A stretch of 10,160 nt of DNA from Thermoanaerobaculia bacterium (GCA_025937035.1 JAICSG010000085.1:1-10160), one strand, 5' to 3'; shown: positions 1-9,581, numbered from the stretch's first letter. Notes: generated by a model from the letters alone, not told the origin. Translations and numbers: made by a program.

Positions 1-663
1 CTGCGCGAGCGGCCGGGGGACGACATGGAATTCGGCTTCCCGCGGGACGCCGGCGACACCGGTGCCCGGCCCGAGAATCTCGCCGTGGCGCGGTTTCTGG
101 CCGAGGGCGCGCCGTTCCACCTCCACGCGAGCTTCCATGGAATCAGCTTCACCCCGGGCCCCTGGTTTCTGATCGAGGAGGCCTGGATCGATCGCACGGC
201 GGGGCTGCGCGAGGCCCTCCGCCGCCGGGTGCGCGAGATGGGATATCAACCTTTCGACGTCGACCGCGGCGGAGAGAAAGGTTTTCGCCGCATCGATGAA
301 GGCTTCACCACGCGTCCGGATTCGCGATCGATGATCCGTTGGTTCGAGGAGCGGAACGATCCGGAGACGGCGGCGAAATTCCGTCCCAGCTCGATGGAAT
401 ACATCCGCTCCCTCGGAGGCGATCCCTTCACCATGGTCTCCGAGATGCCGCTCTTCCTGCGCCCCCTGGAGCCGGGGGAGACGGGGAGGCCGGACGATCC
501 TCATTTCCGGGCCTTCCTGGACCGCATCGCCGGCCGGTCCGCGGGTGAGGTGCGGAGCGAGATGGAGAGGAGCGGCGTGCGGGGGATGCCGATCCGGGAT
601 CAGATGCGGTTGCAGCTTGAGCTCCTGAATGAGGCCCTGGAGGCGGTGCGAGGCGCGAAATGA
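1..663 (+). CDS. M14-like zinc carboxypeptidase, C-terminal part (5' end outside window)
   Basis: The frame is open from base 1, so the ATG at 25 is probably an internal Met and the gene starts upstream. Numbering from that Met, an HLHASFHG segment (His32/His34) follows a hydrophobic strand and resembles the third zinc-ligand His region of M14 metallocarboxypeptidases. The preceding PENLAVARFL resembles the PE..AV..F helix before that strand. A later FTMVSEMPLF segment (Glu140) sits where the catalytic Glu of M14 enzymes lies. The HxxE zinc motif would lie upstream and cannot be seen. If correct, the enzyme would remove C-terminal residues from peptides or amidated cell-wall fragments; substrate and location cannot be judged without the N-terminus. 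The stop overlaps the next start (ATGA at 660-663), suggesting translational coupling. An unrelated hydrolase fold is possible; the M14 call rests on motif resemblance only. Confidence 0.55.
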   Translation: MRERPGDDMEFGFPRDAGDTGARPENLAVARFLAEGAPFHLHASFHGISFTPGPWFLIEEAWIDRTAGLREALRRRVREMGYQPFDVDRGGEKGFRRIDEGFTTRPDSRSMIRWFEERNDPETAAKFRPSSMEYIRSLGGDPFTMVSEMPLFLRPLEPGETGRPDDPHFRAFLDRIAGRSAGEVRSEMERSGVRGMPIRDQMRLQLELLNEALEAVRGAK

Positions 664-995
664 AGATCTCGCCGGATGCTCAGATCCCGCTCGAGAAGAT
701 CACGAAGTATCTCCTCGTTCACAGAGAATGGGACGACAAATCCAAGTTTCTTGCCCAGGCCGGGTTCCTGAGGGATAATCCTGAGCTGCTCTTACGGGCT
801 ATCCGGAAGCTTGCGGCGGATGTGGATGCAGTGGAGGATAGGGCCAACGAATATGGGGTTTTCTTCCGGGTAGAGGGCGAGCTCCAGGGACCGAACGGTC
901 GGAGCCTTCAGGTGGTGACGATCTGGCTTCGTTGGCACGTAGACGGGCAGGTGCGATTCGTGACCCTGAAGCCCCGAAAGGAGAAAAAGTCGTGA
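660..995 (+). CDS. DUF6883-like small protein
   Basis: A 111-residue soluble protein with no signal peptide or membrane segment. Its pattern matches what I remember of DUF6883: an N-terminal YLL segment (about residues 18-20), a K.KFLAQAGF helix (28-37), a Y-G-V-F-F-R-V-E-G-E-L strand, a GPNGRSLQVVTIW strand pair (78-90) and a closing RFVTLKPR strand. That family is often a short stand-alone protein next to DUF4926, as here, and also appears as a domain in larger toxin- or phage-related proteins. The biochemical activity is unknown to me. The ATG overlaps the upstream stop by 4 nt and the stop overlaps the downstream GTG by 3 nt. GC is about 52-62% per 60-nt line, far below the chromosomal neighbours, consistent with horizontal transfer. 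A toxin-antitoxin-like role is inferred from size, pairing and composition only. Confidence 0.65.
   Translation: MKISPDAQIPLEKITKYLLVHREWDDKSKFLAQAGFLRDNPELLLRAIRKLAADVDAVEDRANEYGVFFRVEGELQGPNGRSLQVVTIWLRWHVDGQVRFVTLKPRKEKKS
977..983 (+). promoter_or_regulatory. Ribosome binding site deciding the GTG start at 992
   Basis: AAAGGAG with an 8-nt spacer before GTG 992. It lies within the 3' end of the DUF6883-like gene and supports choosing GTG 992 over the upstream ATG 932, which would add 20 residues outside the conserved domain. Confidence 0.6.
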
Positions 996-1240
996 GGTTA
1001 CCTCTTTACGAACGCGTGGCTCTGCGGCGGGACTTCCCGGAGCACGATCTCAAAAAAGGGGATGTCGCCGTCCTGCTCGATTACGTGCCGCATCCTGGAG
1101 GCGGTGAGGAGGGGTGTGTCCTCGAGGTCTTCAACGCGCTCGGTGACTCGATCGCGGTCGTCACGGTCAAGGAGTCCGAGATCGAAAGCCTCCAGGCGAA
1201 CGAGGTCTTGGCAATCCGCCGGTTGGCAAAAGCAAGTTGA
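992..1240 (+). CDS. DUF4926-like small protein (partner of DUF6883-like gene)
   Basis: An 82-residue protein from a GTG start. The sequence LPLYERVALRRDFPEHDLKK followed by GDVAVLLDYV, then a Gly/Glu-rich turn, a VLEVFNALGDSIAVVTVKESEIE stretch broken into short strands, and a final helix is the small SH3-like beta-barrel pattern I know from DUF4926. An earlier in-frame ATG at 932 exists, but it lies inside the upstream gene in another frame, and family homology begins only at LPLYERV. An AAAGGAG ribosome site lies 8 nt before the GTG at 992. The GTG overlaps the TGA of the DUF6883-like gene, so the two proteins are probably made in a fixed ratio and may act together. The protein looks like the small basic-or-neutral partner of a two-gene cassette; which one, if either, is an antitoxin cannot be told from the sequence. 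Confidence 0.65.
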   Translation: MRLPLYERVALRRDFPEHDLKKGDVAVLLDYVPHPGGGEEGCVLEVFNALGDSIAVVTVKESEIESLQANEVLAIRRLAKAS

Positions 1241-1255
1241 TTGTTCGGAGTGGCT

Positions 1256-2578
1256 CTATCGAGATGCCGCCAGCGCCAGCACCGCGTTCTGCCCCCCGAA
1301 GGCGAAGGACTCGGAGAGCGCGTAGCGGGCGGCCACGGGCTCGGCCGCGCGGAGGAAGGCGAGCGGGACTTCCGGATCGCTCAGATTCCGCGAGGGGTGG
1401 GCGACGCCGTCGCGCAGGGTCAGGGCGGTCACCAGGGCCTCGATCGCGCCGCTGGCGCCCAGGGTGTGCCCCAGCAGTGATTTCGTGGAATTGACCCGCG
1501 TCTCCCTTGGAAACAGCTCGGAGAGCACCCTCGCCTCCACGTCGTCGTTGGCCGGCGTGCCGGTGCCGTGGGCGTTGACGTAGCCCACGTCCGCGGGCGC
1601 GAGGCCGGCGTCGGCCAGGCAGAGGTCCAGGGCACGGCGGATCTGCCGTCCCTCCGGAGCCATGGCCATGAGGTGGTGGGCGTCCGCGGTCTCGCCGTAG
1701 CCCAGGATCTCGGCCAGCACGTCCGCCCCCCGCCGGCGCGCCGCCTCCAGATCCTCCAGCACCAGGACGGCGCCGCCCCCCTCGCTGAACAGGAAGCCGC
1801 AGCGCTCGCGGTCGAAGGGGCGGTTGAGCTGGTCCGGAGGCAGGGGCCCGGCGGCGAGCGCGCCCACGGCGTCGAAGCCGCGGAAGGCACAGCCGAAGGG
1901 ATCGCTGAGGAATTCGACCCCGCCCGCCACAGCCAGATCGCATTCCCCCTGGCGCAAGGCGCGGAAGGCCTGCCCCAGAGCCATGGTGCCCGAGGCGCAG
2001 GCGCCCGCGAAGGTGCGGCACGGGCCGGAAAGCCCCAGCTTGATCGACAGGGCCGCCGCCGAGGCGTTGGGCATCGTCATCGCCACGGAGAAGGGGTTGA
2101 AGGCGCGCGGGATGGCGAGCTCCGCGAGCACGGCCCCGGTACCTTCCAGCTCCTGAAGGGCGCGGCGCGGCTGGTCGAGGACGATGAAGCGGCTGCTTTC
2201 GAGACAGGAGTGGAGGCCGCCCACGCCGGTGCCCAGGAAGACCCCGGCGCGGTCGCCGTCGACGCCCGCGATCCGCCAGGCGTTCCGGCGCGGGTCGGCG
2301 CTCTCCAGGGTGAGCCCGGCCCGCCGTAGCGCCTCCTCGGCGGCGAGCAGGCCGATGCGGCTGGCCGGATCGAGCTGCTTCTTCTCGATCCGGGTCATCA
2401 GGGGGGTCTCGCGCTCCCAGGCGCCGAGCGGGGACCAGACGCGGGAACGCAGGGGGGAGTGGCGGGCCCAGGCGGCGGGGATCTCCTCGACCACCGTGCC
2501 CCCCTCCAGGCAGCGGCGCCAGAAGCCGTCGACGTCCGTCCCCAGGCTGCTGACCACGCCGGCCCCGGTGAGGGCCAC
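1256..2578 (-). CDS. FabF-like beta-ketoacyl-ACP synthase
   Basis: A 440-residue condensing enzyme that would extend an acyl chain on ACP by decarboxylative Claisen condensation with malonyl-ACP in the cytoplasm. The full active site is visible: nucleophile Cys194 in AGACASGT, His337 in NAHGTGTPAND, Lys366 and His371 in TKSLLGHTLGASGA. The C-terminal loop reads SFAFGGQN rather than the FGGTN usual for housekeeping FabF, and residues 35-75 (Arg-rich, RSRVWSPLG then LMTRIEKKQLD) are unlike the FabF N-terminal region. Both suggest a specialised KS rather than the main fatty-acid enzyme. The start is a GTG. The typical RRVxLTG opening begins two residues before it, with no ATG/GTG/TTG between the ACP stop and this codon, so the true start may be this GTG with a slightly short N-terminus, or a rarer codon (ATT at 2603-2605). 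It is the last gene of the AsmA-like/ACP/KS operon, 22 nt after the ACP stop. Confidence 0.92.
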   Translation of the reverse strand: MALTGAGVVSSLGTDVDGFWRRCLEGGTVVEEIPAAWARHSPLRSRVWSPLGAWERETPLMTRIEKKQLDPASRIGLLAAEEALRRAGLTLESADPRRNAWRIAGVDGDRAGVFLGTGVGGLHSCLESSRFIVLDQPRRALQELEGTGAVLAELAIPRAFNPFSVAMTMPNASAAALSIKLGLSGPCRTFAGACASGTMALGQAFRALRQGECDLAVAGGVEFLSDPFGCAFRGFDAVGALAAGPLPPDQLNRPFDRERCGFLFSEGGGAVLVLEDLEAARRRGADVLAEILGYGETADAHHLMAMAPEGRQIRRALDLCLADAGLAPADVGYVNAHGTGTPANDDVEARVLSELFPRETRVNSTKSLLGHTLGASGAIEALVTALTLRDGVAHPSRNLSDPEVPLAFLRAAEPVAARYALSESFAFGGQNAVLALAASR

Positions 2579-2600
2579 CCGCCGCTCTCCGGCCGGCGAG

Positions 2601-2864
2601 CTAATCGCGGGCTCCCCCGGCGCCGCCGGCCACCAGGAAGTCGACCACGGAGCCGACGGTGGTCAGGCCGGCGATGTCCTCGTCCTCCAGGGTGCGGCCG
2701 AAGGCGTCCTCCAGCTCGAAGACGAGGGTGATCAGGTCGATCGAGGCCACCCCCAGATCCTCCAGCCGGGCATCGAGGCCGATCTCCCCGACGTCGCGGT
2801 GCAGAGTCTCCGCCAGGAGCTCCCGGACCCGGATCGCCACCTCTTCGCGGTCGAGCGTTTCCAT
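2601..2864 (-). CDS. Acyl carrier protein, non-housekeeping type
   Basis: An 87-residue acidic helical protein of normal ACP length. The four-helix ACP pattern is clear: helix I VAIRVRELLAETL, loop RDVGEIGLDARLEDLG, the attachment site then helix II LITLVFELEDAFG, and a C-terminal helix TVGSVVDFLVAGG. Ser41 (codon at 2742-2744) is the expected 4'-phosphopantetheine site. The usual Asp before this Ser (DSL/DSI) is Ala here (VASID), although an Asp follows two residues later. The ACP would carry the growing acyl chain for the adjacent ketosynthase. It starts 17 nt after the AsmA-like stop and is followed by the KS after 22 nt, so coexpression is very likely. The glycine-rich tail (AGGAGGARD) is probably disordered. 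No strong ribosome site precedes the ATG, which suggests coupling to upstream translation. Confidence 0.9.
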   Translation of the reverse strand: METLDREEVAIRVRELLAETLHRDVGEIGLDARLEDLGVASIDLITLVFELEDAFGRTLEDEDIAGLTTVGSVVDFLVAGGAGGARD

Positions 2865-2882
2865 GGCCGTGAAGATATCAGT

Positions 2883-5645
2883 CTAGCGCGCCGCGGGAGG
2901 CTTCCAGACCCCTCGCTGCCCCTCGTACCACTCCAGCGGGTGCACCAGCTTGATCGACCGCTGGCCGTCGCGCATCTCGATCCCCGCGGCCAGGCGGCCG
3001 TAGCGGACGAAGAGGTCCCCCCAGCGGCGGGTCTTCGAGAAATCCATCCGCGTGCGGATCTCCAGGGGGCCGCCGTTCGCCTGGAGCGACTCCACCTCCA
3101 CGGCGCCGTTGCCCAGCCGCACCGCGCCCCGGGCGGTGAGGTTCTCGACCGTCAGGGCGTCGTTGAACCAGCGCAGGAAGCGGCTGCGCTCGGAGAACAG
3201 CGCCAGGAGGGGGCCTGAGTTCTTCATGTCGACCTGCCCCTCGCCGCGCAGGGAGAGGGGGGTGCCCCACACGATCGAGCCGCCGCTGAGCTCGCCGCGG
3301 GCCCACCAGCCGGGGAGCTCCGCCTCGTTTTTGGATTCCACATTCCGGTAGGAGACGTCCTGGAGCTCCAGGCGCGTCCCCTTGAGATCGAATTTGCGGT
3401 TGGCGAGGTCGGGGCTGGCGAGCGGCGCTCGAAGGGCGAGGCGGCCGGCCATCTCCAGGTTCTGGAAGCGGACCCGCGCGGCGTCGGAGGTGAGCAGGGC
3501 CGTCCCCTTCGTCCGGTTGGTGGCGGTGGAGGCTTCGAGGTGGAGGCGCGCCCGGCCGCGGCCGGAGACGATCCACAGCCCCCCCTCCTTGGGCAGCAGG
3601 GCGTCGTAGACGGTGAGGTCCGGCACCTCGGCGTCCGGCAGGTCGAGGGTGGCGTCGAAGTCGGGTATCGGGCCGGTGAGGTCGAGGGCGGAGGGGATGA
3701 CGGCGCTGAGCTGGAGCCCCTGGCCGCGGAGGTAGTCGGGCCACCCCTTCTGCCGCAGGTCCTCGAAGACGAAGCGGTTGAAGCGCACCCGCAGGGCCGT
3801 CCGGGTGGCGGCGCCCTCCTGGGCCACCGCCACGGTGACCGTGCCCCGGCCCGTGGCCCGGCTGTCGAAGACGGTGGCCTGGATGGGGGAGGCCTCCACG
3901 GCGATCCGGCTGCCGGGGGCGAGCCGGCCGTGATCGAGGCTCACGTCGGCGCTCAAGGCCCCTTTTCCCTGGAGCGCCAGCCAGGGGGTCTTCTTGAGGT
4001 AGTCGCGGAGGAAGCCCAGCGAATCGATGGGGGTGCGCACGGCCGCCGTGCCGCTGACGTAGCGGAGGAAGGCGGGTCCGGTGGTCTGCCCCAGGATGGA
4101 GGGATCGACCCGGGCCTCAGCCCGCACCGCGAGGGAGCGCGCGACCGTTTCGCCGCCGGCGTCGAAGCGGCCGTCGGGCATGGTGAAGGCGGCCCGGCGC
4201 ACGGCGAGGGTGCCGTCCGGCAGATAGGAGAAAGTGGCCTCGGCCTGGGCCTCGCCGGCCAGGAGGTAGCCGCCCAGGGCCACCTCCCGGATGCCGGTGA
4301 GGCGGCCGCCGGCGATCCGCACCGTCCACGGCGGGCTCTGCTCCCCTCCCGGGGCCGGCTTGGGTTTCTCCAGGCTCAGGCGGGCGGAGACGCCGTCCGC
4401 CCGCAGACCGTCGATGACGATCCGCCGGGAGAGAAAGCCGGCGAGGTCGACCCGGCCGCTGGCCTGGTCGAGGCTGGCGCGCAGGGTGGCCCGGCTGCCC
4501 GGGGCCTCGATCCGCAATCCGGTGGCGCGCACGTCGCTCGTCAGCGGGAGCTGGAGCGGCGGCTTGTCCTCGTCCTGCGGCTTGACCTGGAGATCGCGCA
4601 CGGTGGCGAAGAGCTTGCTCAGGCGGGTCTCCTGGGTGGTGGACATCACGGCGAGCGTGGCGGCCCGGAAGAGCGGCGGATGCCCTTCGACGCGGCCGGC
4701 GGCCAGCCCCTTGGCGTCGACCCCCAAGTGGAGGAGGGTGCCTTTCGGCCCGTTGGTGACCGCCGTGGTGATCGCGAACGGGGAGCCGCCGTCCACGGCG
4801 GGCGCGGTGACGTCGAACCGGCTCCCCGGCGCCAGCCGCCCCTGCTCGATCCGCAGATCGGCGATCAGGGCGCCCGGCGCCTCATGGCCGGTCTTCACCA
4901 GCCCCGAGCTCTCCAGGAAGGGGAGCTCCGGCACCTCTCCCCGCGCCTGGAGCGTGCCGGAGAGGAAGTCGAACCCCTCCAGGCCGGGGTGCTCATGGGG
5001 AGCATAAGGGCCCATGCTGGCCGCGGCCTCGAGATGGACCTTGCGGGCGATGGGATCTTTCCCTATCGCGAGCTGCGCGCCGGGCATGGTGACCTGGGAG
5101 GGATCGAGCCGGAAATTCCGGCGGATCACCACCCAGAATGCCCCGGAGCCCTGGCCGTCGCCGGTGATCCGGAAATCGTTGAAATCAAACTCGCGGATGT
5201 GGTCGAGGGTGATCCGGTCGAAGCGCAGGGTCCAGGGCTGATAGCTCCGGTCCTCGGGGGTGTCCGGCTCCGCGGCCTCCTTGCGGTCTTCCGCCGTCTC
5301 CTGCTCGGGGCCGCGCAGCACCCTGGACCGCACCCCCTCGGTGTGGAGGTCGGTCACCTGGAAGGTGCGGTGGGTGAGATGCCCCAGCAGGATCCAGCCG
5401 CGCGCCCGCTCCGCGTCCACCGTCCAGGTCGTCTCGTTGACGTGCCCCCAGAGCTTCAGGCCCCGCACCTGCACCAGCCCGGGCCAGACCGTCCACGCCG
5501 CGGACCAGGCGATGCGGAACTTCTCCGGCCGGCGGTTGAAGGCCTTGGGCGCCAGCGGTGAGTTCAGGAACAGGTTCACTCCCAACAGATAGACGCCTGT
5601 CAGGATCAGGACCGCGAAGAGAAGCCGTTTCAGCCAGATGCGCAC
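2883..5645 (-). CDS. Large AsmA-like membrane-anchored envelope protein
   Basis: A 920-residue protein with one N-terminal membrane segment (about residues 6-27, after MRIWLKR) and a very long periplasmic part rich in alternating beta-strands, with repeated short motifs such as LAPGSR (three times) and L-R-A-x-G-x-x-L units. No enzyme motif is seen. This architecture and length fit the AsmA/YhdP/TamB/YdbH group of lipid-bridge proteins, which form hydrophobic beta-grooves between membranes. The N-terminal stretch EKFRIAWSAAWTVWPGLVQV, reading like a first strand unit, supports this. Exact family assignment is uncertain. The start is a GTG with no clear ribosome site. It heads the operon with ACP and KS, so it may handle the lipid those two help to make (inference). 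A 77-nt gap holding a strong palindrome separates it from the ADOP gene upstream. A long open frame on the opposite strand here is a GC-bias shadow. Confidence 0.65.
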   Translation of the reverse strand: MRIWLKRLLFAVLILTGVYLLGVNLFLNSPLAPKAFNRRPEKFRIAWSAAWTVWPGLVQVRGLKLWGHVNETTWTVDAERARGWILLGHLTHRTFQVTDLHTEGVRSRVLRGPEQETAEDRKEAAEPDTPEDRSYQPWTLRFDRITLDHIREFDFNDFRITGDGQGSGAFWVVIRRNFRLDPSQVTMPGAQLAIGKDPIARKVHLEAAASMGPYAPHEHPGLEGFDFLSGTLQARGEVPELPFLESSGLVKTGHEAPGALIADLRIEQGRLAPGSRFDVTAPAVDGGSPFAITTAVTNGPKGTLLHLGVDAKGLAAGRVEGHPPLFRAATLAVMSTTQETRLSKLFATVRDLQVKPQDEDKPPLQLPLTSDVRATGLRIEAPGSRATLRASLDQASGRVDLAGFLSRRIVIDGLRADGVSARLSLEKPKPAPGGEQSPPWTVRIAGGRLTGIREVALGGYLLAGEAQAEATFSYLPDGTLAVRRAAFTMPDGRFDAGGETVARSLAVRAEARVDPSILGQTTGPAFLRYVSGTAAVRTPIDSLGFLRDYLKKTPWLALQGKGALSADVSLDHGRLAPGSRIAVEASPIQATVFDSRATGRGTVTVAVAQEGAATRTALRVRFNRFVFEDLRQKGWPDYLRGQGLQLSAVIPSALDLTGPIPDFDATLDLPDAEVPDLTVYDALLPKEGGLWIVSGRGRARLHLEASTATNRTKGTALLTSDAARVRFQNLEMAGRLALRAPLASPDLANRKFDLKGTRLELQDVSYRNVESKNEAELPGWWARGELSGGSIVWGTPLSLRGEGQVDMKNSGPLLALFSERSRFLRWFNDALTVENLTARGAVRLGNGAVEVESLQANGGPLEIRTRMDFSKTRRWGDLFVRYGRLAAGIEMRDGQRSIKLVHPLEWYEGQRGVWKPPAAR

Positions 5646-5677
5646 GCCGGAGGGGGCTTAGGCAGGAAGCGTGCCAG

Positions 5678-5722
5678 GGGTGCTCACCCGCCCGGGATTG
5701 AAATCCCGGGCGGGCGAGCCCC

Positions 5723-5723
<1 letters not shown>
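5678..5723. repeat. Intergenic palindrome, copy A of CGCCCGGG-N8-CCCGGGCGG family
   Basis: An 18-bp stem with one mismatch (5682-5699 with 5702-5719) and a 2-nt loop, extended by a further G/C block to 5678/5723. It begins right at the ADOP stop codon (5723-5725) and precedes the AsmA-like gene. It carries the same invariant frame as copies B and C. It could fold in ADOP mRNA as a 3' stabiliser or a terminator-like stem, but there is no T-run on either side, so a standard intrinsic terminator is not supported. Confidence 0.85.
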
Positions 5724-8167
<2,444 letters not shown>

Positions 8168-8174
8168 CGCGGGC

Positions 8175-8184
8175 TCCTCCTTCC
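8175..8184 (-). promoter_or_regulatory. Strong ribosome binding site of the ADOP gene
   Basis: GGAAGGAGGA on the minus strand, 7 nt before ATG 8167. The same ten bases precede the divergent hydrolase start. Confidence 0.8.
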
Positions 8185-8232
8185 GAGGGGTACGGCGGTC
8201 CGTTCCCTTGTACGGATGTCAGGTGGGAAGAG

Positions 8233-8238
8233 TCTATA
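8233..8238 (-). promoter_or_regulatory. Possible -10 box for ADOP
   Basis: TATAGA on the minus strand, in a stretch otherwise nearly free of A/T-rich hexamers, about 65 nt upstream of the ADOP ATG. No convincing -35 is visible: the expected position falls inside palindrome copy B. Weak call. Confidence 0.25.
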
Positions 8239-8245
8239 CCGTCCG

Positions 8246-8275
8246 GTCCGCCCGGGCATTCATCCCCGGGCGGCC
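8246..8275. repeat. Intergenic palindrome, copy B
   Basis: A stem of two arms pairing 8246-8259 with 8262-8275 and two mismatches, loop of 2 nt. It contains CGCCCGGG at 8249-8256 and CCCGGGCGG at 8265-8273. It matches copy C at 26 of 31 positions (8245-8275 versus 9583-9613). It lies between the divergent ADOP and hydrolase starts, so it cannot be a terminator of either gene. Confidence 0.85.
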
Positions 8276-8305
8276 GCGCTGTCCCTCTTTCGGCCCCTCC
8301 AGGCA

Positions 8306-8311
8306 TAGAAT
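8306..8311 (+). promoter_or_regulatory. Possible -10 box for the hydrolase gene
   Basis: TAGAAT, about 48 nt before ATG 8360, in the most A/T-rich part of the 192-nt divergent region. No clear -35 hexamer is seen. Weak call. Confidence 0.22.
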
Positions 8312-8343
8312 TTCAGTAGAAGTCCGAAGTCCCCCACCCTTCC

Positions 8344-8353
8344 GGAAGGAGGA
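8344..8353 (+). promoter_or_regulatory. Strong ribosome binding site of the hydrolase gene
   Basis: GGAAGGAGGA 6 nt before ATG 8360. Its first six bases lie in the perfect 12-nt palindrome CCTTCCGGAAGG (8338-8349), so a short hairpin could partly cover the site. Confidence 0.8.
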
Positions 8354-8359
8354 ATCCCC

Positions 8360-9577
8360 ATGTCCATCCGACGCGTCCTTCTGCTGGCCCTCGCCGCCGC
8401 CCTGGTCTCCCAGGCGGCCCTGGCCTCGGGCCCCTATCAGATCACCGCCACCGTGCAGACGCAGAATGGCGGCTTCGTCCGCACCGAGTACTCCGTGCGG
8501 GCGGGAGCCCATCCGCTCGACCGCTTCAAGATGGTGCGCGTGATCCGCGACGGCGCGGCCGATCATCTGCGCGGCTCGCTCCTCTTCCTGCCCCCCCTCG
8601 GCACCACGTTCAGCTTCTACGAGCAGCGCGACACCAACGGCGCGCCGGGCTCCTCGATCGCCGAGTACTTCGCCCAGCGGGGGTATGACGTCTACGGCTA
8701 CTCCCCGCGCTTCGAGGGGATCCCCGCCGGCACCTGCGAGGCCGGCGCCCTCGACTGCTCGATCATGGCCACCTGGGACCTGGCCTCGATGGTGGACGAC
8801 ATCGCCTTCGTCCGCTCGCAGATCGAGCTCCTCGATCCCCACACCCGCATCGTCACCGGCGGGGCCTCCCTGGGCGGCATCCTGGCGCTGGCGGTGGCCA
8901 ACGCCCATCCCAACGACTACGACGGCATCCTCGTCTGGGAGGGGATGCTCCACAGCCAGAACCCGCAGGTGATCGCCCTCGACCAGGGCTACTGCGCGGT
9001 GATCCAGGCCCAGCTCGGCGCCGGCCTGCTCTACGACGACGTGGGGGCCAACGTGTTCAAGATGGCCGCCTCTCTGGCCCAGACCACGCCCGGCGGCCTG
9101 ACCCCGATCCCCCTCTTCCCGCCCAGCCTGACCAATCACCAGACGCTGCTGGCGATCACCAGCGTCCCCACGCCGAACCCGGTGACCATGCCGGTGCCCA
9201 ACTACGTGCTGATGAACGGCAGCGTGGCGGAGGACCGCTTCTTCTACGTCTCCGAGCCCCGCCTCTACGACGACCTCAACCGCTTCAACGCCTACTCGCC
9301 GCTGGTGCTGGTGCGGGACATCAGCTGCTCGCTGGCGGGGGTGGAGACTCAGTACACGTCCAACCTGGGCAATTTCCACGGCTCGGTGCTGGCGATCGGC
9401 GGCGGGCGCGGCTTCGGGCCCTATATGAGCGACCAGCTCGCCCAGATCGGCACGACCGACCAGACCTTCCTCCTCCAGCCGGGCTTCGGCCACATCGACC
9501 ACTTCATGACCGACCGGCACCGGGAATTCGTGGAGGAGCCGATCGACCGGTGGGTGACGCGGCTGTTCGGGCGGTAA
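8360..9577 (+). CDS. Secreted alpha/beta-hydrolase, probable esterase or peptidase-like
   Basis: A 405-residue protein with a signal peptide (SIRR, hydrophobic LLLALAAALVSQ, probable cleavage after ALA-S around residue 22-23), so it acts outside the cytoplasm. Alpha/beta-hydrolase landmarks are visible: strand LRGSLLFLPP with a following oxyanion-type turn, FAQRGYDVYGYSPR (104-117, the strand and helix before the elbow), the nucleophile elbow GGASLGG with Ser170, and a late GFGHIDH (His378) for the catalytic His. The acid residue is not assigned. Residues about 205-300 form an insertion typical of a cap domain. Cys125 and Cys133 lie close together and may form a disulfide after export. The substrate cannot be told from the sequence. 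The start is fixed by a strong ribosome site. The gene is divergent from ADOP and separated from the next gene by 74-89 nt containing palindrome copy C. Confidence 0.85.
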   Translation: MSIRRVLLLALAAALVSQAALASGPYQITATVQTQNGGFVRTEYSVRAGAHPLDRFKMVRVIRDGAADHLRGSLLFLPPLGTTFSFYEQRDTNGAPGSSIAEYFAQRGYDVYGYSPRFEGIPAGTCEAGALDCSIMATWDLASMVDDIAFVRSQIELLDPHTRIVTGGASLGGILALAVANAHPNDYDGILVWEGMLHSQNPQVIALDQGYCAVIQAQLGAGLLYDDVGANVFKMAASLAQTTPGGLTPIPLFPPSLTNHQTLLAITSVPTPNPVTMPVPNYVLMNGSVAEDRFFYVSEPRLYDDLNRFNAYSPLVLVRDISCSLAGVETQYTSNLGNFHGSVLAIGGGRGFGPYMSDQLAQIGTTDQTFLLQPGFGHIDHFMTDRHREFVEEPIDRWVTRLFGR

Positions 9578-9581
9578 AGGC

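Noticed and set aside
932..991. The ATG 932 start for the DUF4926-like gene
   Set aside because: The added 20 residues lie in another frame of the upstream gene, are not part of the conserved domain, and a good ribosome site precedes GTG 992.
3540..5561. A 673-codon open frame on the plus strand opposite the AsmA-like gene
   Set aside because: It is a GC-bias shadow: it lies fully within a gene with a membrane anchor and strand-repeat pattern, and its own translation is low-complexity Gly/Ala/Arg/Glu without a recognisable domain.
8234..9520. A 428-codon open frame on the minus strand opposite the hydrolase
   Set aside because: The hydrolase has a signal peptide, a catalytic motif set and a strong ribosome site; the opposite frame is a compositional shadow.
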